DNA from: Oscillospiraceae bacterium | GTDB taxonomy: Bacteria > Bacillota > Clostridia > Oscillospirales > QAMX01 | DNA length: 61,213 nt | Reading direction: 5' to 3' | Assembly: GCA_015067705.1 (NCBI GenBank) | Contig: SVLW01000011.1 | Coordinates: forward strand, 1 to 61,213 | Shown: piece by piece, positions 23,778 to 35,448 of the stretch | How the letters are laid out: each line of letters starts with the position of its first letter | Position numbering within the stretch: the first letter of the stretch is position 1 | Notes under the pieces: model-generated | Told to the model about the DNA's origin: nothing | Databases searched by the model: none | Seen by the model: the letters and a program-made list of their open reading frames with translations, nothing else | Program-made: the position numbers and the translations under genes

Positions 23778-23788
23778 ATTCGCTGCGT

Positions 23789-25153
23789 TTACTTCTTGAG
23801 GATCTTGCGGAAGACCTCGGCGGCCTCGTCTAAAAGGCCCAGGTCGAAGAGCAGGGAGGTGCAGATATAGCGGTCGCGGATGTCGTGGGTGGTGAGGAAA
23901 GCGTCCATGGTGTCCTCCCGGGAGACGTCGATCTCCGAGGGATGCACCGGAATCCCCATCTTCCGTGCGGCGGCCCAGATGACGTCATGCTCCGGCAGTT
24001 CCTCCTCAATGATGGCGCGGATCTCGTCCCAGCGGGTGCAGATGGTCTCCGCATGGGCAAGACGCACATCGGCCTCGTTCTGGCGGGAGGCTTTTGCGGA
24101 GGCAAAGACTTCGCCGGCCACTTCGCCGAAGATGCGGCGGATCTTCTCCTCCCAGGCGTCCGGGTCGAATGCGGCGATGGCCTGACGGGCTTTTTCCAGA
24201 TCGGGCTTCAGACCCTTGATATACTCATAGAGGTCAAAGGTCAGCATGGAGCCGATGCCCACCTGAATGCCGTGGAGCTCCAGCTGGCGGCCCCGGGCAA
24301 TGTTGATCATCTCCCAGATGTGGGAGAAGCGATGCTCAATGCCGGAGGCGGGGCGGGACACATTTGCATAGGCCATGGCAAGGCCGGAGAGCACCAGTCC
24401 CTCTGCCACATATCCTACGGCGTCGGGATCCCGGGCCAGAATGCCGTCCACGTTATCCATGATCTTCCGCACGGCGGCGCGCATCATGTCGGCCACGGCC
24501 TCGCAGTAATACTCGCCGCGCACGAGATGCGCAAAGCGCCACTCGCAGACGGAGATGTATTTTGCGATCATATCGCCAAAGCCGGCGCGGAGCATCCGCA
24601 TGGGCGCCTGGGCCATGATCTCGGTATCACAGAGCACGGCCTCCGGGCCGTTATTGTACAGGGTCAGCTTCACACCCTCCAGCTCCATGGCGGAGGAATT
24701 GGAGGCATAGCCGTCCATGGAGGGGGCGGTACCCACGATGGCGCAGGGACGGCCGCTCACGAAGCCCAGCATCTTGCAGAGGTCGTTGATGACGCCGCTG
24801 CCCACGCCCAGGACGCAGTCACAGCGATGGTCAAAGCGCATGGCCAGAACGCCCAGCTCCCGCTCGGAGGGGAGAACGGCATGCTCGGCCGGAAATACAT
24901 AGACCGTATGATCAATGCCGGCCTTTTTCAGGATCTCCACGGCGCGCTCTCCCGCGGCCCGCCAGGTGTTCTGGTCACAGACCACATAGGGACGCACCGC
25001 GCCTATGGCGGAAAGCGCCTCCGGCAGATTTTCGATGACGCCGCGGCCGATCTTCAGATATTTCACCGCCGTACCGTGATGGCGGCCGCAATCACAGTCA
25101 TAGCCCTCGGGCTTTAAGAGTTCTTCAAAAGACATATTTTTGAAATCCAGCAT
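23789..25153 (-). CDS. araM: sn-glycerol-1-phosphate dehydrogenase family protein (AraM-like)
   Basis: A 454-residue member of the iron-containing alcohol dehydrogenase-like fold. The NAD-binding GVGSGVINDLCKM and the IVGTAPSMDGYASNSSAM segment are hallmarks of AraM/EgsA. Metal ligand candidates are Asp in AGFGDMIAKYIS, His in GIEHRFSHIWE and His in QLELHGIQVGIG. B. subtilis AraM reduces dihydroxyacetone phosphate to sn-glycerol 1-phosphate, though some relatives may act on other polyol phosphates. Here it follows a uroporphyrinogen-decarboxylase-family gene by 62 bases and lies opposite a kinase and a sugar isomerase-like gene, resembling the pentose setting of araM. Confidence 0.82.
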   Translation of the reverse strand: MLDFKNMSFEELLKPEGYDCDCGRHHGTAVKYLKIGRGVIENLPEALSAIGAVRPYVVCDQNTWRAAGERAVEILKKAGIDHTVYVFPAEHAVLPSERELGVLAMRFDHRCDCVLGVGSGVINDLCKMLGFVSGRPCAIVGTAPSMDGYASNSSAMELEGVKLTLYNNGPEAVLCDTEIMAQAPMRMLRAGFGDMIAKYISVCEWRFAHLVRGEYYCEAVADMMRAAVRKIMDNVDGILARDPDAVGYVAEGLVLSGLAMAYANVSRPASGIEHRFSHIWEMINIARGRQLELHGIQVGIGSMLTFDLYEYIKGLKPDLEKARQAIAAFDPDAWEEKIRRIFGEVAGEVFASAKASRQNEADVRLAHAETICTRWDEIRAIIEEELPEHDVIWAAARKMGIPVHPSEIDVSREDTMDAFLTTHDIRDRYICTSLLFDLGLLDEAAEVFRKILKK

Positions 25154-25215
25154 GTTGGTGAATCCTTTCCAGAAACGCTTCCTGTTTTTTCCAGAAGCGC
25201 AATAACCACTTTACT

Positions 25216-26253
25216 TTACACCTCGGCGTACATTTCGTCAAGTGCGGCAATGATATTTTCTAAAGGCGTGCCCGGCTGGATGCCGTTGCCCATGGCAAAG
25301 AGCAGACCGCCGTCCTGCCGCAGGAAGATCTCCCGCATGCGGCGGACTTCTGTGCGCACGTCCTCCACGGTGCCGTCAATGAGAATATGCTGCACGTCCA
25401 TACCGGCCAGGAAGCTCATGCGGTCGCCGAATTTCCGGGCGGTGTCCTCCATGTCCATGCAGCCCTTCTGCACCGGATGAATCACGTCCACACCGGCTTC
25501 GATGAGCTGATCCATCAGCATGGTGTTGTCGCCGCAGGTGTGCAGGATGAACTGCATTCCGCGGGCGTGGACGTGGTCGATGACCTCCTGATAGAGGGGG
25601 AAGTAGAGCTCCCGGAAGATGGCGGGGGACATCATGGGGCCCATCTGGTGGCCCAGATCGTCGGAGGTAAAGATGGCGTCACAGCCGATCTCCGCAAAGC
25701 GGTCAATGATGACCTTATAAAACTCCACCATGGCATGGCCGAGGCGTTTCAGGCCCTCCATCTCGTCATAATAATCCAGCATCAGATTCTCCATGCCGCG
25801 GATCATCCAGAAGCGCTCATGGAGGAAGAACCAGAAGGCGCCCACCTTATAGCGTTCCGGGTTCTCTGCGGCCAGGCGGCTCACCTCGTCGAAGTTGCCG
25901 GGCTCCATGGGGTTCGGCATGTGGGCAAGGAACTGGTCCAGTTCGTCCCACTCGGGCAGCAGTACCGTGTGCTGTCCCGGGCCGTGGGTGCTCTGGTCGG
26001 AATAATCCCGATACCCGAAGCGGTATTCGGGGTTTGCGGTATAGGACTTGGCAAAGCCCGGCTGGCGGTACCACAGCATAAGCACGTCGTCAGGATAGGT
26101 CTCCTCGATCTGTTTCAGCGCGTCGCCATATTGTTCATGAAGACCGTTGCCCCACCATTTTGCCATCATCACCGGGACGCCGGAGGCCTTGCCTCCACGT
26201 GTGATCATATTGCGCACTTCTTCTTTCGTCAATGCGTTTCGCATATAGTACAC
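25216..26253 (-). CDS. Uroporphyrinogen decarboxylase family protein
   Basis: A 345-residue protein of the URO-D (PF01208) fold. FTSDDLGHQMGPMMSPAIFR and HTCGDNTMLMDQLIEAGVDV are typical of the large clostridial subgroup related to MtaA/CmuA cobalamin methyltransferases rather than of haem-pathway HemE. The C-terminal GNGIQPGTPLENIIAALDEM completes the barrel. No haem genes are near, so a role in porphyrin synthesis is unlikely. In this subgroup the usual substrates are methyl donors or unknown catabolic intermediates. It is the first gene of a two-gene operon with araM, divergent from the kinase-isomerase pair. Confidence 0.82.
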   Translation of the reverse strand: MYYMRNALTKEEVRNMITRGGKASGVPVMMAKWWGNGLHEQYGDALKQIEETYPDDVLMLWYRQPGFAKSYTANPEYRFGYRDYSDQSTHGPGQHTVLLPEWDELDQFLAHMPNPMEPGNFDEVSRLAAENPERYKVGAFWFFLHERFWMIRGMENLMLDYYDEMEGLKRLGHAMVEFYKVIIDRFAEIGCDAIFTSDDLGHQMGPMMSPAIFRELYFPLYQEVIDHVHARGMQFILHTCGDNTMLMDQLIEAGVDVIHPVQKGCMDMEDTARKFGDRMSFLAGMDVQHILIDGTVEDVRTEVRRMREIFLRQDGGLLFAMGNGIQPGTPLENIIAALDEMYAEV

Positions 26254-26281
26254 CTCATACAGGAAAGTCTAGTTTTTTCTT

Positions 26282-26310
26282 AGTGTATCAGAAATATCCG
26301 CAGAATTCAA
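26282..26310 (-). promoter_or_regulatory. Promoter of the URO-D family/araM operon
   Basis: Minus-strand TTGAAT (26305-26310) and TACACT (26282-26287) with a 17-bp spacer. Confidence 0.65.
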
Positions 26311-26361
26311 CTTGGATTTCCGGGATAAATGGAAAGAATTGCCTGTTTTGGCGGAATCCAC

Positions 26362-26391
26362 TTGAAGAGCGGGAAAGCGGCATGGTATAAT
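26362..26391 (+). promoter_or_regulatory. Promoter of the FGGY kinase/isomerase operon
   Basis: TTGAAG (26362-26367) and a perfect TATAAT (26386-26391) with an 18-bp spacer. A small CCGGA/TCCGG hairpin (26412-26436) lies in the leader. The two divergent promoters are about 50 bp apart and could share a regulator. Confidence 0.65.
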
Positions 26392-26447
26392 AAAGTATCG
26401 ATTTTGGAAAGAACCGGACGGCGTGATCCGTCATCCGGGGAGGGAAT

Positions 26448-27866
26448 ATGGCATATATCATTTCCATTGACCAGAGCACGTCCGGCACCAAGGCCGGACT
26501 TCTTAACGAGAGCGGGCGCATTGTCCGCAAGGCGTCTCTGCCGCACAAGCAGTCCTATCCGGCCCCCGGCTGGGCGGAGCACGACGCGGAGGAGATTTTT
26601 CAGAATACTCTGACGGTGATCCACCGGGTGATGGAGGAGATCCGCCCCGAAGAGGTGGCGGCCATCGGCATCGCCAACCAGCGGGAGACCACCGTGATCT
26701 GGGACAGAGCCACCGGCCGTCCCTTATGTCCCGCCGTGGTGTGGCAGGATGTGCGCGGCGCGGCCCTCTGCGGAGAACTCGCCGATGCCGCGGCATTGGT
26801 GCAGGAGACCACGGGCCTGGCGCTCTCGCCCTATTATCCCGCCGCCAAGGCGGCCCATGTGCTGCGCAGCCACAGCTTCTCCTGTGACTTCTGCATCGGC
26901 ACCATTGATTCCTATTTGATTTACCGCCTGACGGACGGCAAGGTCTTTGCCACCGACGTCTCCAATGCCAGCCGGACCCAGCTGGCCGATATCCGCACCC
27001 TCACCTGGAATGAGGAGCTCTGCCGCATCTTCGGCATTCCCCGGGGCGCCCTGGCGGATCAGATCCTTTCTTCCGACGGGGACTTCGGCAGCTATCGCGG
27101 CATCCCCATCCGCTCCGCCATGGGCGACAGCCATTCCTCGCTCTTCGGCCATGGCTGTCACACGGCCGGTATGGTGAAAACCAGTTACGGTACAGGATCT
27201 TCCATCATGATGAATACCGGCGAAACGCCGATCGTGTCCCATAACGGCCTCAGCACTTCCGTGGGCTTTGGCTGGCAGGGGAAGGTGAGCTATGTACTGG
27301 AGGGGAATATCACCTGCTCCGCGGATACATTGGTCTGGCTCCGGGAGGAGCTGGAGCTGATCCGCGATGTGGGGGAGGTGGAGCCTCTTGCGGCCTCTGT
27401 GCCGGATACCCAGGGGGTCTATCTGGTGCCGGCCTTCTCGGGTCTCGGCGCGCCGTATTTTGACGAGGGCGCCCGTGCCGTGCTTTACGGCATGAACCGC
27501 GGCACCCGCCGCGCCCATGTGGTGCGTGCGGCGCTGGAGTCCATTGCCCATCAGAATGCCGACGTTCTGGACGCCATGCAGCGGGATATGGGCGGCGCGG
27601 TACAGTCCCTGAACGCAGACGGCGGCGGCAGCGTGAATGGCCTGCTCATGCAGCTGCAGGCAGATCTCATCCCCGGCCGTGTGGTGTGTACCGACGAGCC
27701 GGACCTTACCATGTACGGCGTGGGGCAGATGGCGGGGCTTGCCGTGGGACTCTACGGCGGTTTTTCTCCCTCCCGCGTCCGCGCGGTGTACGAACCTCAT
27801 ATGACGAGTGAACAGCGGAGAGCGCTGCGGGACGGCTGGGCCGACGCGGTGCGCCGCTCCAGATAA
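26448..27866 (+). CDS. FGGY family carbohydrate kinase, glycerol kinase-like
   Basis: A 472-residue kinase. The N-terminal phosphate loop is ISIDQSTSGTKAGLL; AIGIANQRETTVIWDRATG and VVWQDVRG are close to glycerol kinase. KTSYGTGSSIMMNTGETP and DGGGSVNGLLMQLQADLI match the FGGY C-terminal domain. Glycerol kinase normally has about 500 residues, so this one is slightly short, and its neighbour is a sugar isomerase-like protein, so the substrate may be a ketose or polyol rather than glycerol. GGGAGGG precedes the ATG. The isomerase-like gene follows after 14 bases. Confidence 0.83.
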   Translation: MAYIISIDQSTSGTKAGLLNESGRIVRKASLPHKQSYPAPGWAEHDAEEIFQNTLTVIHRVMEEIRPEEVAAIGIANQRETTVIWDRATGRPLCPAVVWQDVRGAALCGELADAAALVQETTGLALSPYYPAAKAAHVLRSHSFSCDFCIGTIDSYLIYRLTDGKVFATDVSNASRTQLADIRTLTWNEELCRIFGIPRGALADQILSSDGDFGSYRGIPIRSAMGDSHSSLFGHGCHTAGMVKTSYGTGSSIMMNTGETPIVSHNGLSTSVGFGWQGKVSYVLEGNITCSADTLVWLREELELIRDVGEVEPLAASVPDTQGVYLVPAFSGLGAPYFDEGARAVLYGMNRGTRRAHVVRAALESIAHQNADVLDAMQRDMGGAVQSLNADGGGSVNGLLMQLQADLIPGRVVCTDEPDLTMYGVGQMAGLAVGLYGGFSPSRVRAVYEPHMTSEQRRALRDGWADAVRRSR

Positions 27867-27880
27867 GGAGGATATTCTCT

Positions 27881-29284
27881 ATGGCAACTTTTGGTGTTCT
27901 CATTTCCAATCGTTCTTTCTTCCCGGATCATCTGGTGCTGACCGCCAGAGAAAAGCTTTTGGCCTGTCTCGAAAAGTGGGGTCACGAGGTCATCACCCTG
28001 ACGCCCGAGGAGACCAACATGGGCGAGACCATGACCTATGACGAGGCCGTGAAGTGCGCCGAGCTGTTCCGCCGGAATGCCGACCGCATCGACGGCGTGA
28101 TCATCTGTCTGCCGAACTTCGGCGAGGAGGCCGGCATCGCCGACGCGATCCGCATGTCACGGCTTGACTGCCCGATCCTGATCCAGGCCTGTGATGATGA
28201 TTTTGACAAGCTGCAGCTTGAAAACCGCCGCGACGCTTTCTGCGGCAAGCTGAGCCTCTGCAACAACCTCTATCAGTACGGCATCAAGTATACGCTCACC
28301 AGCCGCCACACCTGCGCCATTGAGAGCGAGGAGTTTGCGGCGGATGTGGAGCGCTTTGCCCATATCTGCGCGGTGGTGAAGAAGCTTAGAAGCGCCCGCA
28401 TTGCCCAGTTGGGCGCCCGCGTCATGCCCTTCCGCACCGTGCGCTATTCCGAAAAGCTCTTGCAGGCCTCCGGTATCACCGTGGAGACCGAGGACATGAG
28501 CGAGATCTTCGCCGATATCGACGAACTGCAGGACGAGGCCGCGATCGAAGCCAAGATGGCGGAGATCCGTGCCTACGGCAATATTGTGCCGGGCATCGCC
28601 GACGAGAAGGTGCGCCGCCAGGCCAAGCTGATCCTGGCCATTGACCAGTGGATGGAGGCCCATCACTGCGACGCCAGCGCCATCCAGTGCTGGGACAGCG
28701 TGGAGGCTAACTATGGCTGCGCCGCCTGCCTTGCCATGAGCATGATGAGCCAGCGGGGTCTGCCCGCCGCCTGTGAGACCGACGTGATGGGCGCGGTGTC
28801 CATGCTGGCACTTCTGAACGCCGGTGATGTGCCTCCTGTCTATCAGGACTGGAACAATAACTATAAGAATGAGCCGGACAAGTGCATCAATGTCCACTGC
28901 TCCAACTATCCCGCCTGCGCCTTTGAGGCAAAGCCCGAGATCGGCAATCTGGACATCCTGGCCACCACCCTGGGCACCGACGTCAGCTTTGGCGCGCTGA
29001 AGGGTCGGGTGCGTCCCAGCGGCATGACCTATCTGAAAGTCTCCACCGATGACCGCCGCGGCGTCATCAAGTGCTATCTGGGCGAGGGCAAGTTCACCGA
29101 TGATCCGCTGCCCACCTTCGGCGGCGTGGCAGTGTGCGAAGTGCCGGACTTAAACGGTCTCATGCGCCACCTCACAAAGAATGGCTATGAGCATCATGTG
29201 GCCATCGCTCAGACCCTCTGCGCCGATGTGCTGGAAGAGGCACTCGGCAACTACATGGGCTGGGAAGTCTACCGCCATTCGTAA
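27881..29284 (+). CDS. L-fucose/L-arabinose isomerase family protein
   Basis: A 467-residue protein resembling the fucose/arabinose isomerase fold: an N-terminal Rossmann-like domain (DGVIICLPNFGEEAGIADAI), a middle QLGARVMPFRTVRYSEKLL segment, and a C-terminal part with WDSVEANYGCAACLAMSMM, PAACETDVMGAVSM and HCSNYPACAF. Glu in CETD and His in NVHCSN are candidate Mn ligands as in these isomerases. It would convert an aldose to a ketose that the adjacent FGGY kinase could phosphorylate, but the sugar is not known. AAGGAGGA lies ten bases before the start. A terminator follows. Confidence 0.75.
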   Translation: MATFGVLISNRSFFPDHLVLTAREKLLACLEKWGHEVITLTPEETNMGETMTYDEAVKCAELFRRNADRIDGVIICLPNFGEEAGIADAIRMSRLDCPILIQACDDDFDKLQLENRRDAFCGKLSLCNNLYQYGIKYTLTSRHTCAIESEEFAADVERFAHICAVVKKLRSARIAQLGARVMPFRTVRYSEKLLQASGITVETEDMSEIFADIDELQDEAAIEAKMAEIRAYGNIVPGIADEKVRRQAKLILAIDQWMEAHHCDASAIQCWDSVEANYGCAACLAMSMMSQRGLPAACETDVMGAVSMLALLNAGDVPPVYQDWNNNYKNEPDKCINVHCSNYPACAFEAKPEIGNLDILATTLGTDVSFGALKGRVRPSGMTYLKVSTDDRRGVIKCYLGEGKFTDDPLPTFGGVAVCEVPDLNGLMRHLTKNGYEHHVAIAQTLCADVLEEALGNYMGWEVYRHS

Positions 29285-29292
29285 GCGTTTCA

Positions 29293-29327
29293 AGATTCCC
29301 CTGCAGGTGATCCTGCGGGGGATTTTC
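29293..29327 (+). terminator. Terminator after the isomerase-like gene
   Basis: ATTCCCCTGCAGG pairs with CCTGCGGGGGAT around a TGAT loop, followed by TTTTCT. Confidence 0.8.
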
Positions 29328-29359
29328 TATGAAATCTGCGATATTAATAACAGAAAAAC

Positions 29360-29388
29360 TTTACAATCTCACAACAGTATGCTATACT
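29360..29388 (+). promoter_or_regulatory. Promoter of the response regulator
   Basis: TTTACA (29360-29365) and TATACT (29383-29388) with a 17-bp spacer. The leader contains a CGTGC-GAAA-GCACG tetraloop hairpin (29414-29427) just before the ribosome site. Confidence 0.7.
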
Positions 29389-29446
29389 GAGGCCAATCAG
29401 AATACTTCATGCTCGTGCGAAAGCACGGTCATGCAGGGGGAATAGC

Positions 29447-30163
29447 ATGAGTACACCGCGCATTTTGGTGATAGAGGATGACCGCGCCGTGCGGGATATG
29501 ATCGGTGCAGCACTGGAGACGCAGGGGTATGAACCGCTCTATGCCGTCACAGGATTTGAGGGGATCGCCGCCGCCATGGCGGAGCGTCCGGATATTGTTC
29601 TGCTGGATCTGGGTCTGCCGGATATGGACGGCAATGTGATTATTACGAAGATTCGCGCCTGGTCCAATCTGCCGATCATTGTGATCAGCGCAAGAAGCGA
29701 CGATCAGGACAAGGTGCACGCCCTGGACTTTGGCGCAGATGATTACCTGACGAAGCCCTTCTCGGTGGAGGAGCTTTTGGCCCGGGTGCGTACTACGCTG
29801 CGCCGACTGCAGTTCTCCGCCCGCGGCGGGGACAGCGAGGAGGCACATATCTTCCAAAACGGCGACCTGCGGATCGATTATGAGACCGGCTGTGTCTATC
29901 TCGCCGGACAGGAGCTGCATGTCACGCCGGTGGAGTATCGCTTACTCTGCCTGTTTGCAAAGAATGTGGGTAAGGTGCTGCCCTATACCATGATCACCAG
30001 TGAGATCTGGGGCACCTCCTGGGAAAACGATGTGGCGTCCCTGCGCGTCTTTATGGTGGCGCTGCGCCGGAAACTGGAGAAAAACCCCGACGGCCCCCGC
30101 TATATCCAGACCCATGTAGGCATGGGATACCGCATGCTGCGGATTGAGACCAGCGAAGAATAA
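29447..30163 (+). CDS. OmpR-family response regulator, KdpE-like, orphan
   Basis: A 238-residue response regulator. The receiver domain has the acidic pair in IEDDRA, the phospho-acceptor Asp54 in LLDLGLPDMDG, the switch residues in IIVISAR and Lys in DYLTKPF. The winged-helix DNA-binding domain follows (VTPVEYRLLCLFAKNVGKVL and YIQTHVGMGYRM). The wording resembles KdpE. No histidine kinase or kdp genes are adjacent; it is flanked by terminators, so its partner kinase must be elsewhere. GGGGGA precedes the ATG. Confidence 0.9.
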   Translation: MSTPRILVIEDDRAVRDMIGAALETQGYEPLYAVTGFEGIAAAMAERPDIVLLDLGLPDMDGNVIITKIRAWSNLPIIVISARSDDQDKVHALDFGADDYLTKPFSVEELLARVRTTLRRLQFSARGGDSEEAHIFQNGDLRIDYETGCVYLAGQELHVTPVEYRLLCLFAKNVGKVLPYTMITSEIWGTSWENDVASLRVFMVALRRKLEKNPDGPRYIQTHVGMGYRMLRIETSEE

Positions 30164-30164
30164 T

Positions 30165-30200
30165 AAACCCCCGCCTGTCAGGAAAACAGGCGGGGGTTTT
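30165..30200. terminator. Bidirectional terminator
   Basis: An 11-bp stem CCCCCGCCTGT / ACAGGCGGGGG (30168-30178, 30186-30196) lies between the convergent response regulator and MBL genes, with T-rich flanks on both strands. Confidence 0.93.
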
Positions 30201-30201
30201 C

Positions 30202-30963
30202 TTACTTCTTATACACAAATCCTTCCCGGTATACCAGCGGTGCGTTCTGCTTTCCGTAGTAGTAGCAGGGGAGGTTTTTGTGTTCGCCGAAATTGTAGAT
30301 ACCGGCGCGGTCGGTCTTGCCGGCGAGAATGGCGTCGGAGCCCTCAATGAGATCGTCCAGGATACTGGCGGGCTGGAGGCCCTGGGTGTGGCCGGTGAGG
30401 AGGGTGTCAAAGCGATCCTGCATGGATTTCAGCTTGTGGAGGGACGCATTATGCTCCTCTACCGTCAGACAGTAGGGGAAGAGCAGCCAGGTGGTGCTGT
30501 AGAGCACGCTGTCGCCGGTGATCAGCGTGCGGGCCTCCACGTCCAGGAAACAGCAGGAGCCGGGCGTGTGGCCGGGGGTGTGGATCACCTCGATGGTGCG
30601 GCCGCCCAGATCGATGATCTCACCGTCAGCAAGAGGCTTCAGCGGGCCGGAACGCAGCGCACGGAATTCCTCCGGCACCTTGTCATAATCAAACATCATG
30701 TCGTAGATTTCCCAGTCCGCCGGATGCAGCAGTACCTCGTCATAGAACACGTTGCCGCGTACATGGTCGAAGTGGGAATGGGTGCAGGCCAGGATCAGAG
30801 GCAGATCGGTGTATTCCTGCACATAGGCCTTGTGGTTCTCAAGGCCGTAGCCGGTATCGATGACGAGAGCCGCCTTCTCCCCGCGGATCACATAAGAACC
30901 GGGGGCGATATTGATCTGCGCCACATGGTCGTTTATCACCGTGAAGTGTTTCGTATCCATCAT
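30202..30963 (-). CDS. MBL-fold metallo-hydrolase
   Basis: A 253-residue metallo-beta-lactamase-fold protein. ACTHSHFDHVRGN is the HxHxDH metal motif, VIHTPGHTPGSCCF gives the next histidine and LITGDSVLYS the bridging Asp. The length and the C-terminal HTQGLQPASILDDL match glyoxalase II-like and related thioester hydrolases, but substrate cannot be assigned. There is no signal peptide, so it is cytoplasmic. It has its own promoter and no cotranscribed neighbour. Confidence 0.85.
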   Translation of the reverse strand: MMDTKHFTVINDHVAQINIAPGSYVIRGEKAALVIDTGYGLENHKAYVQEYTDLPLILACTHSHFDHVRGNVFYDEVLLHPADWEIYDMMFDYDKVPEEFRALRSGPLKPLADGEIIDLGGRTIEVIHTPGHTPGSCCFLDVEARTLITGDSVLYSTTWLLFPYCLTVEEHNASLHKLKSMQDRFDTLLTGHTQGLQPASILDDLIEGSDAILAGKTDRAGIYNFGEHKNLPCYYYGKQNAPLVYREGFVYKK

Positions 30964-30990
30964 GCATGCTCCTTCTCTTTCGTTTTCTAT

Positions 30991-31019
30991 AGTGTATCAC
31001 GGTGTCAGGAGAATGACAA
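30991..31019 (-). promoter_or_regulatory. Promoter of the MBL hydrolase
   Basis: Minus-strand TTGTCA (31014-31019) and TACACT (30991-30996) with a 17-bp spacer. Confidence 0.65.
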
Positions 31020-31085
31020 GAAGCAATGACCGCTTTTTCCGACAGAGTTTCTCCCGCTTTTCTCCAGTGGTGACCGTGGGTACCA

Positions 31086-31166
31086 AGAAAAAGACAAAGA
31101 CAAAGACAAAGATAAAGACAAAGAAGAAGACAAAGAAAAAGATAAAGACAAAGACAAAGACAAAAA
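31086..31166. repeat. ACAAAG hexanucleotide microsatellite in a gene-free stretch
   Basis: About 13 consecutive ACAAAG-type hexamers, several with one changed base, form a purine-rich tract (purines on the plus strand). It is followed by a CACAGAAAA/TTTTCTGTG hairpin (31173-31197). The surrounding 30964-31296 holds no convincing gene: a 61-codon Lys/Thr frame (31013-31198) and a Val/Phe frame on the other strand are by-products of the repeat. Such long hexamer repeats are uncommon in Firmicutes chromosomes. Confidence 0.8.
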
Positions 31167-31263
31167 CCCACACACAGAAAAGACACTTTTTTCTGTGATG
31201 TGTTTTGCGCCGGGGGCGCAGTGTCACAACACACAAATCATTTTTGTATGGAGTACGAAAGAA

Positions 31264-31291
31264 ACTCCCCTGTATAAACAGGGGAGTCTTT
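31264..31291. terminator. Terminator of the esterase operon
   Basis: A ten-base-pair stem ACTCCCCTGT / ACAGGGGAGT (31264-31273, 31278-31287) with an ATAA loop lies just after the end of the minus-strand esterase gene; a CTTTT tract follows on the plus strand. Confidence 0.8.
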
Positions 31292-31296
31292 TACGT

Positions 31297-32160
31297 TTAG
31301 AGGATTTCGCGTTTCAGCGGGAGATATTCTGCCAGCGTTTTCCGCAGATACACATCCCACATATCAAAGTCGTGGTGATAACCTTCCGCCAGGGTGTAGC
31401 GCACCGGCAGACCCAGCTCGTGGAAACGCTCCACGTCCGCCTCCACGCGGGCGCGGATGAATTCCAGATCGCCGCAGACCATGTGGATCTCCGGGAAGTC
31501 CACGCCCCGGGCAAGCCCCTGCCGCACTGCCTCCGCGATATCGTGGCGGGAACCGGGCAGATCCTCGGCGGGGCCGAAGGTGGAGAGATAAATGGGGAAG
31601 TGACTGAAATGCTCGCTCCGCAGCTCTTCCTGCAGGGCCTCCGTCCGGGGCGTCAGGCCGATGCCGCCGGACAGATCCACACAGGCGGCCCAGCGCTCCG
31701 GATGGAGGATGGCATTGCCCAGCGCGGCATTGCCGCCCATGGCGTAGCCCACGATGAAGTTGTCCTCCCGGGCGGGAGAGGAGGGGAAGAGCGACTGGAT
31801 CACCACCGGCAGCTCCTCCGCGATAAAGGTGGAGTAATTCTTGCCGTAGTCGGTATCCACGCCGAAGGAATTGGCCACATCCGGCACCACCAGCATCACC
31901 ATGTTATCCTCTGCATAGCGCTCCACATTGGTGTAGCGGAAGGTGAGGGAGTCATCGTCGCCGCCGCCGTGGATGAGATACACGGTTTGGAACTTCATGC
32001 CGGGATGATACACCGGCCGGGCCTTGATGGCGCCGGGGCCGGTATGCTCTCGGGCACCGGCGGTCATGTCGTAATAGCTGATGCGATTGGTGGGGATCAC
32101 CACGGACACGTCCACATAGTGCCCCAGTGCCTGAGAACGATAGTTAAAGCGAAAGAGCAT
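31297..32160 (-). CDS. Esterase D-family alpha/beta hydrolase with Ser-to-Ala nucleophile, probable pseudoenzyme
   Basis: A 287-residue protein of the PF00756 esterase family. TVYLIHGGGDDDSL gives the oxyanion region and LAEGYHHDFDMWDVYLRKTL the catalytic histidine region. The nucleophile elbow reads FIVGYAMGGNAALG, so the expected serine of GxSxG is Ala140. The codon is GCC, two changes from TCG/TCT-type Ser codons or one from TCC. Unless another residue substitutes, it should not hydrolyse esters and may bind substrate or regulate. It is the last of four hydrolase genes in a row, 12 bases after the previous one. No signal peptide is present. Confidence 0.8.
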   Translation of the reverse strand: MLFRFNYRSQALGHYVDVSVVIPTNRISYYDMTAGAREHTGPGAIKARPVYHPGMKFQTVYLIHGGGDDDSLTFRYTNVERYAEDNMVMLVVPDVANSFGVDTDYGKNYSTFIAEELPVVIQSLFPSSPAREDNFIVGYAMGGNAALGNAILHPERWAACVDLSGGIGLTPRTEALQEELRSEHFSHFPIYLSTFGPAEDLPGSRHDIAEAVRQGLARGVDFPEIHMVCGDLEFIRARVEADVERFHELGLPVRYTLAEGYHHDFDMWDVYLRKTLAEYLPLKREIL

Positions 32161-32172
32161 GGGATCCCTCCC

Positions 32173-35416
<3,244 letters not shown>

Positions 35417-35448
35417 ACGTTCCTCCTACTGTCCATATTTGTGCATAT

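Noticed and set aside
31086-31166. Hexamer repeat considered as a CRISPR array
   Set aside because: The units are 6 bp with no spacers and there are no cas genes.
31013-31198. 61-codon Lys/Thr-rich ORF encoded by the hexamer repeat
   Set aside because: Its ribosome site abuts the ATG, there is no clear promoter, and the composition comes entirely from the ACAAAG repeat.
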